This document shows, in pieces, positions 14,647 through 21,383 of a stretch of DNA of 24,775 bases (position 1 is its first letter; every line of letters begins with the position of its first letter). The notes beneath the pieces were generated by a model that was not told where the DNA came from, made no database searches, and was given only the letters and a program-made list of their open reading frames with translations. The DNA is taken from IMG/VR virus record IMGVR_UViG_3300005782_000026, positions 1 through 24,775 of that record; one strand, given 5' to 3'. The DNA is from a virus. A program made the translations under genes and the position numbers.

Positions 14647-15183
14647 TCATATTCTTTTTGTAACATTATCTAATAATTTGTCAACCTTCCCAATTTGCTT
14701 TTTTTCTTGTCCGCTTAATTGTTTTCGCTGAACATGATTGATAAATTTAATTTGTTTAATAACTTGCGCTCTGGTTGCGGTTGAATTTGTGCCGTAAGCA
14801 ATTTCGGTCCCGAATCGATTAGCTGTCTCGAATAAATATCCTTTCCCGGCCTCTTCAAGTTTCATTTTGATAATCTCATATCCACACCCACCAAAACCTT
14901 CAAAGACAAAATTCTGACATAAATCATCAATCAGCCGATAATCTTCTTGTGCTTGTATTTCCAAATCTTCATCAGATTCCCCCCGGATTTCTGAAATAGT
15001 TGGGAAGAATTTCTTATGTCTCAAATGGTTCATCATACATTGGTCAATTTCTTGGAATGATAAGTCTTGAAGGCATCGAAAGTATATCTCTGTCTTTTCC
15101 GGTGATGGTTTTCCTTGTGGAGTAGCTTCGCCAACAGTATTTAACAATACAACAAACTTCTCATAATCAGTTTTTCTATTCAT
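14647..15183 (-). CDS. Helicase-loader-like replication protein
   Basis: A 178-aa product. The N-terminal half, 'YEKFVVLLNTVGEATPQGKPSPEKTEIYFRCLQDL... HLRHKKFFPTISEIRGE', matches the layout of SPP1 G39P/lambda P-type helicase loaders: a helical domain that scores how many targets need sampling, then a 'kfFPTisEI' motif. The C-terminal part is polar and Lys-rich. It overlaps the initiator-like gene upstream by 8 nt, as initiator and loader genes usually pair. It would deliver the host replicative helicase to the phage origin. Confidence 0.65.
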   Translation of the reverse strand: MNRKTDYEKFVVLLNTVGEATPQGKPSPEKTEIYFRCLQDLSFQEIDQCMMNHLRHKKFFPTISEIRGESDEDLEIQAQEDYRLIDDLCQNFVFEGFGGCGYEIIKMKLEEAGKGYLFETANRFGTEIAYGTNSTATRAQVIKQIKFINHVQRKQLSGQEKKQIGKVDKLLDNVTKRI

Positions 15184-15859
15184 CTTTATGCCCGTACTTT
15201 TTTATGGTTTGTTCTATATTGGACTCAAAAGAACTTTTACTCTTTCCCTTTAATGGAAATACGCCCTTCCAAGAGTTCATAATTGATTCATCTAAGATGG
15301 CAATAGCCATATTAATATCCCCATTAGACAGGTCGTTTAATTTAATAATTAATAGCTCCAACGCTCGATCAGTTAGTGGGGCTTTCATTTTTGTTCTCTG
15401 TTTTGAAAAATCCCTCAAGCAATTTTTTAATATTTCACTATTAAGATTTTGGGGTAGGATGGTTTTAAGTGATTGTGTTACATAAAAAATGTTCTCGCTA
15501 TCTTCTTCTTCATCTTCTTTATATTCTTCTTCTTCTTTATTATATAGGTTACAAGGCGAATTATCTTCTGTAACAACCTCAATAAATTCCTGTAACATTT
15601 GTATTGTCAAACTGATAGCACGTCTTTTATTATCAAACCCCTTGCGTTTTAAATAGTCAACATCAAATGGAATTGGTTTTTTTATTTGAAGTTCAAGCAT
15701 TATTAATGCAATAAATCGCCACCTATCTATTTCACACAACATTTCAAAGCCCGGCTCACCATTAATCATTTGAAAGTAAACCTTACACCATTTTAGATCC
15801 CGATCTTTATATCCAGGATGATACTTGTCTAATTTTTTTACATGAATAAAGTTTGTCAT
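15176..15859 (-). CDS. Phage replication-initiator/replisome-organiser-like protein
   Basis: A 227-aa product. The N-terminus 'FIHVKKLDKYHPGYKDRDLKWCKVYFQMI... DRWRFIALIMLELQIKKPIPFD' is the winged-helix-like opening seen in many phage replisome organisers. A low-complexity acidic linker (YNKEEEEYKEDEEEDSEN, residues about 105-122) leads to a C-terminal helical domain. Origins of such phages often lie within this gene; the AT-rich, repetitive linker DNA at about 15490-15545 (TTCTTC repeats on the plus strand) is a candidate. GGGAGAT precedes the ATG. Confidence 0.65.
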   Translation of the reverse strand: MTNFIHVKKLDKYHPGYKDRDLKWCKVYFQMINGEPGFEMLCEIDRWRFIALIMLELQIKKPIPFDVDYLKRKGFDNKRRAISLTIQMLQEFIEVVTEDNSPCNLYNKEEEEYKEDEEEDSENIFYVTQSLKTILPQNLNSEILKNCLRDFSKQRTKMKAPLTDRALELLIIKLNDLSNGDINMAIAILDESIMNSWKGVFPLKGKSKSSFESNIEQTIKKYGHKDE

Positions 15860-15862
15860 TCA

Positions 15863-16324
15863 TTATCTCCCTGCGTAAGCTTCTGCCTGTAAGTTTTTAG
15901 AAATGGTTTCCATCCTTTGTCTTGAATCCCAAAGATCCTGTCTTTCAATGTGGATCATTTCTCGTATAGATTTTACGCCCTCGTATCTTTTTCTTGCATC
16001 TTCTGATTGTTTAAATGAATAGGCTTTTCTACTTTCTCCGTCCGGGTAAGTATCTTTATGCTTGACCGCTTCAATGGTTGCCGTTGCTTTCTCACCCTCA
16101 TACCATCGTTTTGAATCTGTTTCGAGTTGTTGGATCTGTCCGTATATCTTTCCGATTGCCCGAACCCTCGCGGTTGATAGAACCATACATTTATTAACTT
16201 GACAAAATTCAACCATTTCACCTTCAGCTACTTCCCAAGTAGGCACTTCCCGGATCTCATTAAATTCATTTAAGAGCTTCGCCAGTATTTCATCGAATGT
16301 TTCAGGGGTTACTTTGATTAGCAT
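15863..16324 (-). CDS. Hypothetical helical protein in replication cluster
   Basis: A 153-aa soluble, helical protein with a charged C-terminal half (SEDARKRYEGVKSIREMIHI... RQRMETISKNLQAEAYAGR). One segment, 'WEVAEGEMVEFCQVNKCMVL', has two Cys. It overlaps the VRR-NUC gene by 23 nt and is followed after 3 nt by the initiator-like gene. It has GGAGTTTTTAA upstream. No family recognised; a replication accessory role is suggested only by position. Confidence 0.6.
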   Translation of the reverse strand: MLIKVTPETFDEILAKLLNEFNEIREVPTWEVAEGEMVEFCQVNKCMVLSTARVRAIGKIYGQIQQLETDSKRWYEGEKATATIEAVKHKDTYPDGESRKAYSFKQSEDARKRYEGVKSIREMIHIERQDLWDSRQRMETISKNLQAEAYAGR

Positions 16325-16757
16325 TTAAAAACTCCTCTACTTTCTCCACAAAATCATCAAGGCTTCGCACTACAAAATAATTCAGGTTTTTCATTCTGTT
16401 CTTTTGACCTTGCGTGAGTTCGCCTTGCTTGGTTTTCAGTTCAATGAATAATGCTCTGTTGTCTTTCTCGGATTTAGTTAATATTATAAAGTCAGGCCAT
16501 CCCTTGAGATACTTAGATGCCACATTCCTATTCCCCTGGAATGCTTGGTTGGGTATATGCAGGTAATCAATTTTACAGATTTCCAGCCATTCCTCGCATT
16601 GAGCTTGCAGGCGTGCTTCGTCTTTGTCAACAGGTTTGAAGTGCTGGTCATCAGTCATTGTGTTTCGAGTTGCCTTGCGTTTGGAATATTTCAAGCCTTC
16701 GGTCAGGTCAGACTTCTTGCGTTTCTTACGCTTCTCTGGTTTTGGAACGGCTGGCAT
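16302..16757 (-). CDS. VRR-NUC domain nuclease
   Basis: A 151-aa protein. After a Lys-rich N-terminus (residues 7-30), residues about 48-146 match the virus-type replication-repair nuclease family, a PD-(D/E)XK fold: Q53xxCEEWL, LKGWPDF (D89), LFIELKTK (E106, K108), and a Gln in QGQKN (Q116/Q118). The closing 'VVRSLDDFVEKVEEFL' is typical. These phage proteins act as stand-alone nucleases in recombination or branched-DNA processing. It sits upstream of the initiator-like gene in the early operon. Confidence 0.88.
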   Translation of the reverse strand: MPAVPKPEKRKKRKKSDLTEGLKYSKRKATRNTMTDDQHFKPVDKDEARLQAQCEEWLEICKIDYLHIPNQAFQGNRNVASKYLKGWPDFIILTKSEKDNRALFIELKTKQGELTQGQKNRMKNLNYFVVRSLDDFVEKVEEFLNANQSNP

Positions 16758-16767
16758 TTATTTTCCA

Positions 16768-16839
16768 TTAAAATAAATTACTCTTACATTTTCTAATTGG
16801 GGCTCTTGGGGTATAATCTTTAGCGAATTTTAATTTCAT
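16768..16839 (-). CDS. Possible 23-aa peptide
   Basis: MKLKFAKDYTPRAPIRKCK... follows the 49-aa gene by 3 nt and ends 10 nt before the VRR-NUC ATG. GGGAGAAATGAAAG lies upstream of the ATG. Nothing else supports it; it may only be intercistronic spacer. Confidence 0.28.
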   Translation of the reverse strand: MKLKFAKDYTPRAPIRKCKSNLF

Positions 16840-16842
16840 CTT

Positions 16843-16992
16843 TCATTTCTCCCACAAAACTATCGGTTCAATCTTAATGTTCTTTAAGCCTTTTCTCCAT
16901 TTCGTTAAAATCTTAATCCCTGCATCATCGGCACGTTTCTTGATTTGGTCATATCGTTCTTTTGTATATGCTGTTAATTCTTCATTGTTCAT
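16843..16992 (-). CDS. 49-aa basic protein, unknown
   Basis: The product starts MNNEELTAYTKERYDQ and ends KIEPIVLWEK. It is helical and basic, of the small early-protein type. GGAG lies 10 nt upstream of the ATG. It sits in the tightly packed early operon, between the small membrane protein and the VRR-NUC gene. No family recognised. Confidence 0.5.
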   Translation of the reverse strand: MNNEELTAYTKERYDQIKKRADDAGIKILTKWRKGLKNIKIEPIVLWEK

Positions 16993-17048
16993 CTTTTCAT
17001 TTCTCCACATAGCTTATTTCAAGTTCGCCTGTGATGTCTTTGAAAACA

Positions 17049-17186
17049 TCATAATTCTTTTTTATCAAACCAATAACCACCAATAATAGTACAAATTACT
17101 ACAGTGTCCCACGTGATAACATCATTAAATACCATAAGCACCAAAATAAATACCGATACTAAATATCGAATTAAATCTTTTGGCAT
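17049..17186 (-). CDS. 45-aa membrane protein, unknown
   Basis: MPKDLIRYLVSVFILVLMVF... with two short hydrophobic stretches (residues 8-21 and 26-38) ending WFDKKEL. Start 17186 is chosen because AGGAGGACACAAGTT precedes it. The frame runs upstream to 17312, but that would overlap the preceding gene by 82 nt. Function unknown. Confidence 0.55.
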   Translation of the reverse strand: MPKDLIRYLVSVFILVLMVFNDVITWDTVVICTIIGGYWFDKKEL

Positions 17187-17233
17187 AACTTGTGTCCTCC
17201 TGCAAAAGCTCTGAATTTTATCTCTCTCATCAT
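17171..17233 (-). pseudogene. YopX-like gene remnant
   Basis: Twenty codons beginning MMREIKFRAFAGGH, identical at the start to the conserved opening of YopX-domain phage proteins (MREIKFRAW...), then stopping. It overlaps the preceding stop (ATGA) and contains the SD for the 45-aa gene. It is most likely the 5' stub left by a deletion of a YopX gene, perhaps now serving as a translational leader. Confidence 0.4.
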
Positions 17234-17631
17234 TTTCTCCCAAAATATTTTTTATACTCTGGGTAATGTTTACAAATATAATCCACAAAATATGGCATAC
17301 AAGAATTATCAATTTTATAATCAGTCAATTGACGGATATCCGATATAAGCCAATTCATACTAATTGAAATAGACCCCATACAGATAGCTCTGCGAATTCT
17401 TTTTAATACTTCAGATCGAAAATCATTATCCCCAGATATTAATTTGTAAGCTGATCTTTTTATGGCGAGGCGTTTATTTCGTTTCTCTTTAATCCCCATC
17501 TTTATTTTATCGGCCCTTTTTTCTTTCCTAATAATGGGTTGACATTTTTTACAATACAAACAATTACCGTGAAGATCAGAAATATCACATCGGCAGCTAT
17601 TACAATATTTTGGTTTGTTGAGCTTTTTCAT
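17230..17631 (-). CDS. 133-aa protein with N-terminal zinc ribbon
   Basis: Residues 8-36 (KYCNSCRCDISDLHGNCLYC KKC split over CxxC and CxxCxxC) form a zinc-ribbon-like cluster of six or seven Cys. This is followed by a very basic helix (KEKRADKIKMGIKEKRNKRL) and a helical C-terminal domain ending HYPEYKKYFGRK. Nucleic-acid binding is likely. AGGAAATAATT precedes the ATG. No specific family recognised. Confidence 0.6.
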   Translation of the reverse strand: MKKLNKPKYCNSCRCDISDLHGNCLYCKKCQPIIRKEKRADKIKMGIKEKRNKRLAIKRSAYKLISGDNDFRSEVLKRIRRAICMGSISISMNWLISDIRQLTDYKIDNSCMPYFVDYICKHYPEYKKYFGRK

Positions 17632-17640
17632 AATTATTTC

Positions 17641-17739
17641 CTATTTATCCCGGTACAAAATAATAACGCCATTAGATACGTCCAAATCTGCGCCTACGCT
17701 AATATCTATCGTATAGCCATAGTTTATTATATCTATCAA
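17641..17739 (-). CDS. Possible 32-aa peptide
   Basis: TTG-started frame reading ...YGYTIDISVGADLDVSNGVIILYRDK, which looks like genuine protein sequence, but it lacks a convincing SD and follows two stop codons. It could be a fragment of a decayed gene. The rest of the 200-nt interval 17632-17831 holds only very short frames, including one in frame with the SSB-like gene past its stop. Confidence 0.25.
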   Translation of the reverse strand: MIDIINYGYTIDISVGADLDVSNGVIILYRDK

Positions 17740-17831
17740 TTATTAGCTTTAAATTAATCAGATTATTCACTCTTTAACGCTTCTTCAATTTCTTCTTTGG
17801 GATACTGAAGTTGACATGATTTATTCCTTTC

Positions 17832-18140
17832 TTAAAATGGTAAATCTTCCGGTTCGTCTGATTCAGGAATTCCCGGCTCTGGCGATACTTGTTTCTGTTG
17901 TTGACCACCACTTTTATTAAACTCTTTTATTCCACTCATTATAATTCTAATCGCCAACATCGCTACATCTCTCAAGTCTGGCAGAGTGAAATAATTCGAT
18001 TGTTTCCATTCACCGCTCTTTTTGTCTTTATAATTTTTTGTTATCGTAAAACTAAATGTCGGAGTCCCTTTATATTCTCCCTGCCATTTAGCAACTTTAA
18101 TACGTCCTAATGAATACTCTTTAATCGGTGGGTTTGCCAT
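17832..18140 (-). CDS. Single-stranded DNA-binding-like protein with DLPF tail
   Basis: A 102-aa product starting MANPPIKEYSLGRIKVAKWQ. Residues about 8-55 form a beta-rich OB-like region with aromatic residues (WQGEYKGTPTFSFTI, WKQSNYFTL). A Gln/Pro/Glu linker follows, then an acidic tip ending DEPEDLPF. That tip mimics the bacterial SSB tail (DDDIPF) that recruits replication and repair enzymes. It lies directly downstream of the RecB-like exonuclease, as SSB or annealing partners often do. Start 18140 has AAGGAG upstream; the longer frame to 18218 overlaps the exonuclease gene. Confidence 0.68.
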   Translation of the reverse strand: MANPPIKEYSLGRIKVAKWQGEYKGTPTFSFTITKNYKDKKSGEWKQSNYFTLPDLRDVAMLAIRIIMSGIKEFNKSGGQQQKQVSPEPGIPESDEPEDLPF

Positions 18141-18156
18141 ATTTCTTTTCTCCTTT

Positions 18157-19011
18157 TTAAAAACTGAAGTGTTGCCGAAAATCTGCTCTCTTGGCAAGAA
18201 ACTTTTTAAACTCTCCATCGATGTCCGTACAAACTGACGGACTCATACATCCAGTTTTATTCGCTGTTTTACCTACCGGACAAATTACTAACTGTTCAAT
18301 TTTCTTGTCCTTCATTTGGTCACTCATTGCATACGCCGCCAACTGCATGAAATTATGATCGCTTCCAGACTTGATATCTATGATCGATTCAATATCTTTG
18401 TACGTACCATCCCAATCATACGTGCCAGCATATTCGTGTTGAGTGCTATGTACTTGCTGTTCGCTTTTTCGGAGTTTGAAGTCCTCGCCATATTTTTCAA
18501 AGAATTTAATATGACTGCAATTCTCAACAGTCAATCCTTCGCTTCCTGTTGTCATCAAAACAACGTCTGCCGACATATCTTCCTTGGTAGCAAGATAATC
18601 AAGATCGACCCATTTATCTGTCCGCTTGTATATCTCGACCAGCCTATGAATGATATGTCCTCGTGCTCCATATTGAGCCAGTTGCACTTCCGATATTTTG
18701 TACCATTCTTTGTCCCATCCGATAATCGTTGTAACGCTTGGATATTCAAACTTACCAATCTGATACAACCTCATTCGTGGATATGCCATTTTAATCTCTG
18801 CGGCTTTGAGCCGATTGCGTTCCATCTCAAACTGTTCATCTACATATCTCTTTGCTATTGCTCCGGCTTTCCGAAGTGCTTCATCTGGATCTTCTCCCTC
18901 TATAAGATCAAATGATATTCTTGCTGTAAAGCCGGGTTTTGAATTTGCAAATGGTGCGTTCGGTAATGTTGCATTGAAAGTTGCTGACGTTTCCATGTTT
19001 GTAATTTTCAT
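18157..19011 (-). CDS. PD-(D/E)XK exonuclease, RecB/Cas4-like
   Basis: A 284-aa product. The nuclease core has PSVTTII (residues 91-97), RGHIIHRLVEIY (H119, H122), a Glu in RKSEQQV (E184), AGTYDWDG (D199, D201), IIDIKSG (D212, K214) and FMQLAAYA (Q223). These are the ordered motifs of the PDDEXK_1 family. Residues 1-75 form an extra N-terminal region rich in Ala/Asp/Glu. Two or three Cys near the C-terminus (C244, C255, C261) do not form a clear Fe-S motif. It probably resects dsDNA for recombination-dependent replication with the SSB-like protein downstream. AGGAG lies upstream of the ATG. Confidence 0.85.
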   Translation of the reverse strand: MKITNMETSATFNATLPNAPFANSKPGFTARISFDLIEGEDPDEALRKAGAIAKRYVDEQFEMERNRLKAAEIKMAYPRMRLYQIGKFEYPSVTTIIGWDKEWYKISEVQLAQYGARGHIIHRLVEIYKRTDKWVDLDYLATKEDMSADVVLMTTGSEGLTVENCSHIKFFEKYGEDFKLRKSEQQVHSTQHEYAGTYDWDGTYKDIESIIDIKSGSDHNFMQLAAYAMSDQMKDKKIEQLVICPVGKTANKTGCMSPSVCTDIDGEFKKFLAKRADFRQHFSF

Positions 19012-19015
19012 CTGT

Positions 19016-19255
19016 TCACTCTCCTATACCTAAATATTTCATTCTTGTATCACATATTATACAGACCGATTTATTATTTTTATCATGTCCTGAAAGTTCA
19101 TTTATTGGACGTTCAAATTTACAATGATCACAAACAAAATATTCTGTATGAAGTGTTGTATGGCATTTCTTATTTGTACAATTAAGCATTAGCTTATCTT
19201 CGCCATAAGGATCATATTGAATGCCAAGATATTTTGTATAAGTGTGGTTACACAT
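19016..19255 (-). CDS. 79-aa zinc-binding protein
   Basis: Eight Cys in pairs: C2, CTNKKC (C26, C31), CDHC (C42, C45), CIICD (C65, C68), plus His residues. It probably has two zinc sites, a treble-clef or double zinc ribbon. It starts inside the end of the preceding gene (8-nt overlap) and ends 5 nt before the exonuclease ATG, so it is part of the early operon. Function unknown. Confidence 0.62.
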   Translation of the reverse strand: MCNHTYTKYLGIQYDPYGEDKLMLNCTNKKCHTTLHTEYFVCDHCKFERPINELSGHDKNNKSVCIICDTRMKYLGIGE

Positions 19256-19412
19256 TATTAAGCTCTTGAATATCTAATTTTAATTGATAAGACATTCCAC
19301 AAGTGAAAGCTAATCGCATGGCTTGTTCATAAGTTAAAGATTCATAAAATTCTTTATTCTCTTGATAGAATTTCTGAAATGCTTTTTCATCTCTTTCTAA
19401 ATCATCTCGCAT
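19248..19412 (-). CDS. 54-aa acidic helical protein
   Basis: MRDDLERDEKAFQKFYQENK... AMRLAFTCGMSYQLKLDIQEL. It is amphipathic and helical with no known motif. It overlaps the next gene by 8 nt and is 10 nt from the previous gene, which supports it despite the length. Confidence 0.6.
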   Translation of the reverse strand: MRDDLERDEKAFQKFYQENKEFYESLTYEQAMRLAFTCGMSYQLKLDIQELNNV

Positions 19413-19422
19413 TACAATGCCT

Positions 19423-19674
19423 CTATATAATTACAAACCCTGAATACGATCCCCTGTTTAATTCTTTCCCGATCTCGCACATTGAATCCTGATGATCCAG
19501 ATCGGCTTCATCTTCTAATCCCTCTGGTTCAATATCTTCTGGTTGCCAGTAACCATGTATTCTGTTTTTTGTGTCAATATCCATTTGGTGTAATAACTCC
19601 ATTCTCTCGGCATCCTCAATCGCTTTTATTCGATTGATTTCTTTGCGCTCTTTCATGGTTATTTTTCTAAGCAT
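19423..19674 (-). CDS. 83-aa acidic protein, unknown
   Basis: A basic helical start (MLRKITMKERKEINRIKAIE) leads to an acidic centre (PEDIEPEGLEDEADLDHQD) and a hydrophobic end. AAGGAG is 11 nt before the ATG. An acidic, DNA-mimic-like centre is visible, but no anti-restriction family is recognised. Confidence 0.55.
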   Translation of the reverse strand: MLRKITMKERKEINRIKAIEDAERMELLHQMDIDTKNRIHGYWQPEDIEPEGLEDEADLDHQDSMCEIGKELNRGSYSGFVII

Positions 19675-19729
19675 GATTCACAGTTCTCCTTGACTAATTA
19701 TCTACGTTCAATATCAGCCGTAATGTCTT

Positions 19730-19903
19730 TCATTTGAACACGCCCTTATCTATTAAATCATCTCTTTGTCTATTCGAAAAAGCACCGACAACGGCCAGTA
19801 TTGTGAAGGTTGGGTCTGCTTTCATTTCTTTAAACCAATCAGCCGTTAGCCATAATTTTTTAATATAATGTCGATGTTTAAATTTTACATAGAAATGATT
19901 CAC
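19730..19903 (-). CDS. 57-aa protein, first gene of the replication operon
   Basis: GTG start with AAAGGG upstream. The product reads VNHFYVKFKHRHYIKKLWLTADWFKEMK... and ends DLIDKGVFK. Its C-terminal half, 'TFTILAVVGAFSNRQRDDLIDKG', looks like a small folded domain. Its stop overlaps (ATGA) an 11-codon frame, MKDITADIERR (19698-19733), that may only serve coupling. It lies 24 nt below the promoter at 19927-19955. Confidence 0.55.
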   Translation of the reverse strand: MNHFYVKFKHRHYIKKLWLTADWFKEMKADPTFTILAVVGAFSNRQRDDLIDKGVFK

Positions 19904-19926
19904 TATCGTGCCCTTTCTGTTTATCT

Positions 19927-19955
19927 ATAATAATATATTACAAATATCATACCAA
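19927..19955 (-). promoter_or_regulatory. Probable promoter of the replication operon
   Basis: TTGGTA (19955-19950), a 17-nt spacer and TATTAT (19932-19927). It has 4/6 and 5/6 matches at ideal spacing, upstream of the first early gene and downstream of a terminator-like sequence. A 10-bp palindrome TAATATATTA (19931-19940) overlaps the -10 and could be an operator. Confidence 0.5.
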
Positions 19956-20017
19956 AGTATAAGGACTATTTTTATTAAACTTACATAAATAAATGTATTG
20001 AAAAGGTATTACAAAAT

Positions 20018-20050
20018 GAAAAAATTTCCTACCTACCGGAAAATATTTCC
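20018..20050 (-). terminator. Possible terminator after the HTH unit
   Basis: The minus-strand RNA contains GGAAA-UAU-UUUCC and an alternative UUUCC/GGAAA pairing around GGUAGGUA, followed by UUUUUU. Stems are only 5 bp, so this is a weak call. It sits between the 89-aa gene and the next promoter. The GGAAAATATTTCC near-palindrome may instead bind a regulator. The 19904-20057 interval holds nothing else apart from the promoter. Confidence 0.35.
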
Positions 20051-20057
20051 TATTTAA

Positions 20058-20327
20058 CTATATACGAATGATCTTTATAAATTCCCATTTGATATGTTGA
20101 CCTACAGCAGAATTATCACCGAACAGACCAAACGTATATCGTCTATAACATTTTTCTTTGAAATGTTTTCTCATGTGTTTTTCAACTGATTTCATAGTAT
20201 GATTTTCAAAGACGCCAGTCCATTTATCCCATTTATTTATGTCCAGAGGGAAACATAAATTGTACCAATTAAACAATATCCTTACAGTATAACGGCGGTA
20301 TACTTTAGGGGATTCAAGGTCTTTCAT
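20058..20327 (-). CDS. 89-aa basic protein, unknown
   Basis: A basic, aromatic-rich product (YRRYTVRILFNWYNLCF, KWDKWTGVF, EKHMRKHFKEKCYRRYTFGL). It overlaps the HTH gene by 14 nt, so the two share an mRNA. The YRRYT motif occurs twice (residues 10-14 and 61-65), hinting at an internal repeat. No family recognised; a partner of the HTH regulator is possible. Confidence 0.55.
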   Translation of the reverse strand: MKDLESPKVYRRYTVRILFNWYNLCFPLDINKWDKWTGVFENHTMKSVEKHMRKHFKEKCYRRYTFGLFGDNSAVGQHIKWEFIKIIRI

Positions 20328-20487
20328 TTTGAAGATTTTTCATAATTCTGATAAAAACCTTAGAGGGCTTTGATCGATCATTTTCCCATCGATTTATAGT
20401 TGTTGTAGTAGTGCCTACAACATGAGCGAACTCAAATTGACTCTCGCCTCTCGAAAGTCTCAATGCTTTGATTTCTTCTGGTGTCAT
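20314..20487 (-). CDS. Xre-type HTH transcriptional regulator
   Basis: A 57-aa protein starting MTPEEIKALRLSRGESQ. Residues 3-45 match the short HTH_3 domains of the form 'MTPEEIKaLRe-lGlSQeeFA-llGvs-sTV-rWEnG-skPs': here GESQFEFAHVVGTTTTTIN then RWENDRSKPS. It is the first gene after the strong promoter at 20514-20542 with GGAGGT upstream. It most likely represses its own promoter and the early promoter at 19927-19955. Confidence 0.82.
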   Translation of the reverse strand: MTPEEIKALRLSRGESQFEFAHVVGTTTTTINRWENDRSKPSKVFIRIMKNLQNERP

Positions 20488-20513
20488 TTAATACCTCCAT
20501 AATTATATATAAC

Positions 20514-20542
20514 AATATACCAAATAATAACATAAAAGTCAA
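20514..20542 (-). promoter_or_regulatory. Strong promoter of the HTH regulator unit
   Basis: TTGACT (20542-20537), 17-nt spacer, TATATT (20519-20514). It has 5/6 matches in both boxes and lies 27 nt before the HTH ATG. A palindrome TTATATATAA (20503-20512) just below the -10 is a candidate operator for autoregulation. The -10 TATATT is the same as in the late promoter at 8905-8933. Confidence 0.75.
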
Positions 20543-20552
20543 TATATATTTT

Positions 20553-20591
20553 AATAAAAAAATCGCCCCACACTATCCATGCGAGGCGATT
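20553..20591 (-). terminator. Rho-independent terminator of the lysis/late unit
   Basis: The minus-strand RNA pairs AAUCGCCUCGCA with UGUGGGGCGAUU over 12 bp, including two G-U pairs that only form in this strand. The loop is 7 nt and a run of U follows. It lies 34 nt past the holin-like gene at 20625 and just before the next promoter, so it separates late from early transcription. Confidence 0.88.
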
Positions 20592-20624
20592 CCTTTTCGG
20601 TAAGACTTACGAGGCGGGAATAAT

Positions 20625-20960
20625 TTACGGTATATCTGCTACTGCTTTCCTAATTCCTACTATGCCAAGTACACCGCATAAGCTGTATATGATTTCAATA
20701 TCAATTGGCAATGTCATACCCAGACCATTTACAATCGATATCACAGCAACCAAACCGGCGGCGACATAAGTTTTCCATCCTTTGTTTCCTGATATTTTCT
20801 GAATAGCGGTACGGAAGAATCCCAAGCCCAGACCAGCCAAAACACCGAATACAGCTTCAGGAATCATCTTACCTGTCAAGACAGGAATAAGTACCAGACC
20901 CAAAAACAAAACAGCGATGATATAGGTTTTCTTTCCTTTTAAAAATTCGATGATATTCAT
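20625..20960 (-). CDS. Holin-like membrane protein, copy A
   Basis: A 111-aa product starting MNIIEFLKGKKTYIIAVLFL. It has three or four hydrophobic segments (about residues 12-30, 34-53, 70-90 and 92-105) separated by a conserved loop 'AIQKISGNKGWK'. It is clearly homologous to copy B at 21941-22297 (shared FLxGKKxYxIAxLF, LVLIPVLTG, AIQKxSGNKGW, LGIVGxRKAV). Placement after the endolysin suggests a holin-type role. Start 20960 has AAGGAG, and the longer frame to 21053 is an artefact of the adjoining gene remnant. Confidence 0.7.
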   Translation of the reverse strand: MNIIEFLKGKKTYIIAVLFLGLVLIPVLTGKMIPEAVFGVLAGLGLGFFRTAIQKISGNKGWKTYVAAGLVAVISIVNGLGMTLPIDIEIIYSLCGVLGIVGIRKAVADIP

Positions 20961-20961
20961 C

Positions 20962-21111
20962 TCAATTCTCCTTTCTGAAATGATTAATAATTTCACCGAT
21001 CCACTCGATGATAGTTTTAAAAATGATTTCCCATGATACTTTCCCCTCGCCATTAACTAATTTTTTTATACCATGACCAGCACCTACACCAGTAAAAGCA
21101 TATCCAATCCC
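20962..21111 (-). pseudogene. 3' remnant of the 22300-22707 gene
   Basis: The frame from about 21111 to a TGA at 20962 reads IGYAFTGVGAGHGIKKLVNG... and ends NHFRKEN. The intact gene reads IGYAFAGVGAAHGTKKLING... and ends NYFRKEN. Homology stops abruptly just after the shared AAAGCATATCCAATCCC, and no start codon or SD precedes it. It therefore is the tail of a duplicated gene, kept together with the holin-like copy A whose SD lies in its last codons. Confidence 0.8.
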
Positions 21112-21141
21112 ACGCGGTTTTGATGTTGTGTATGTGGAGTT

Positions 21142-21363
21142 TCATTCAACAAATCTCTTTTTAAGAACTTTATAATTTTTCTTGAACCACAATTCAGCCT
21201 CTAATGCTAAATGTGCAAGTACATCATTAGGTTTTGCTTTAGAAATTCTCAATACTGCAATTGCATCTTTTATGTTGATTGTATTGGGATCAAGATTGTA
21301 AATTATTTTAATACATTGATCTGAGTCATCAATATTTTTTCTTAATTTTGTTCTGACATTCAT
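21142..21363 (-). CDS. 73-aa basic protein in the inserted unit
   Basis: The product starts MNVRTKLRKNIDDSDQCIKI and continues with a helical stretch (DAIAVLRISKAKPNDVLAHLALEAELWFKKNY). GGGAGGGCTAAGAG lies before the ATG. It follows the 56-aa gene and shares its promoter. No family recognised. Confidence 0.58.
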   Translation of the reverse strand: MNVRTKLRKNIDDSDQCIKIIYNLDPNTINIKDAIAVLRISKAKPNDVLAHLALEAELWFKKNYKVLKKRFVE

Positions 21364-21383
21364 CTCTTAGCCCTCCCTCTTTC

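Noticed and set aside
17187-17312. Longer start for the 45-aa membrane protein
   Set aside because: It would overlap the preceding gene by 82 nt, while AGGAGG sits just before the ATG at 17186.
18316-18915. 199-codon plus-strand frame
   Set aside because: Antisense to the RecB-like exonuclease, which has ordered catalytic motifs. The plus frame has no recognisable protein features.
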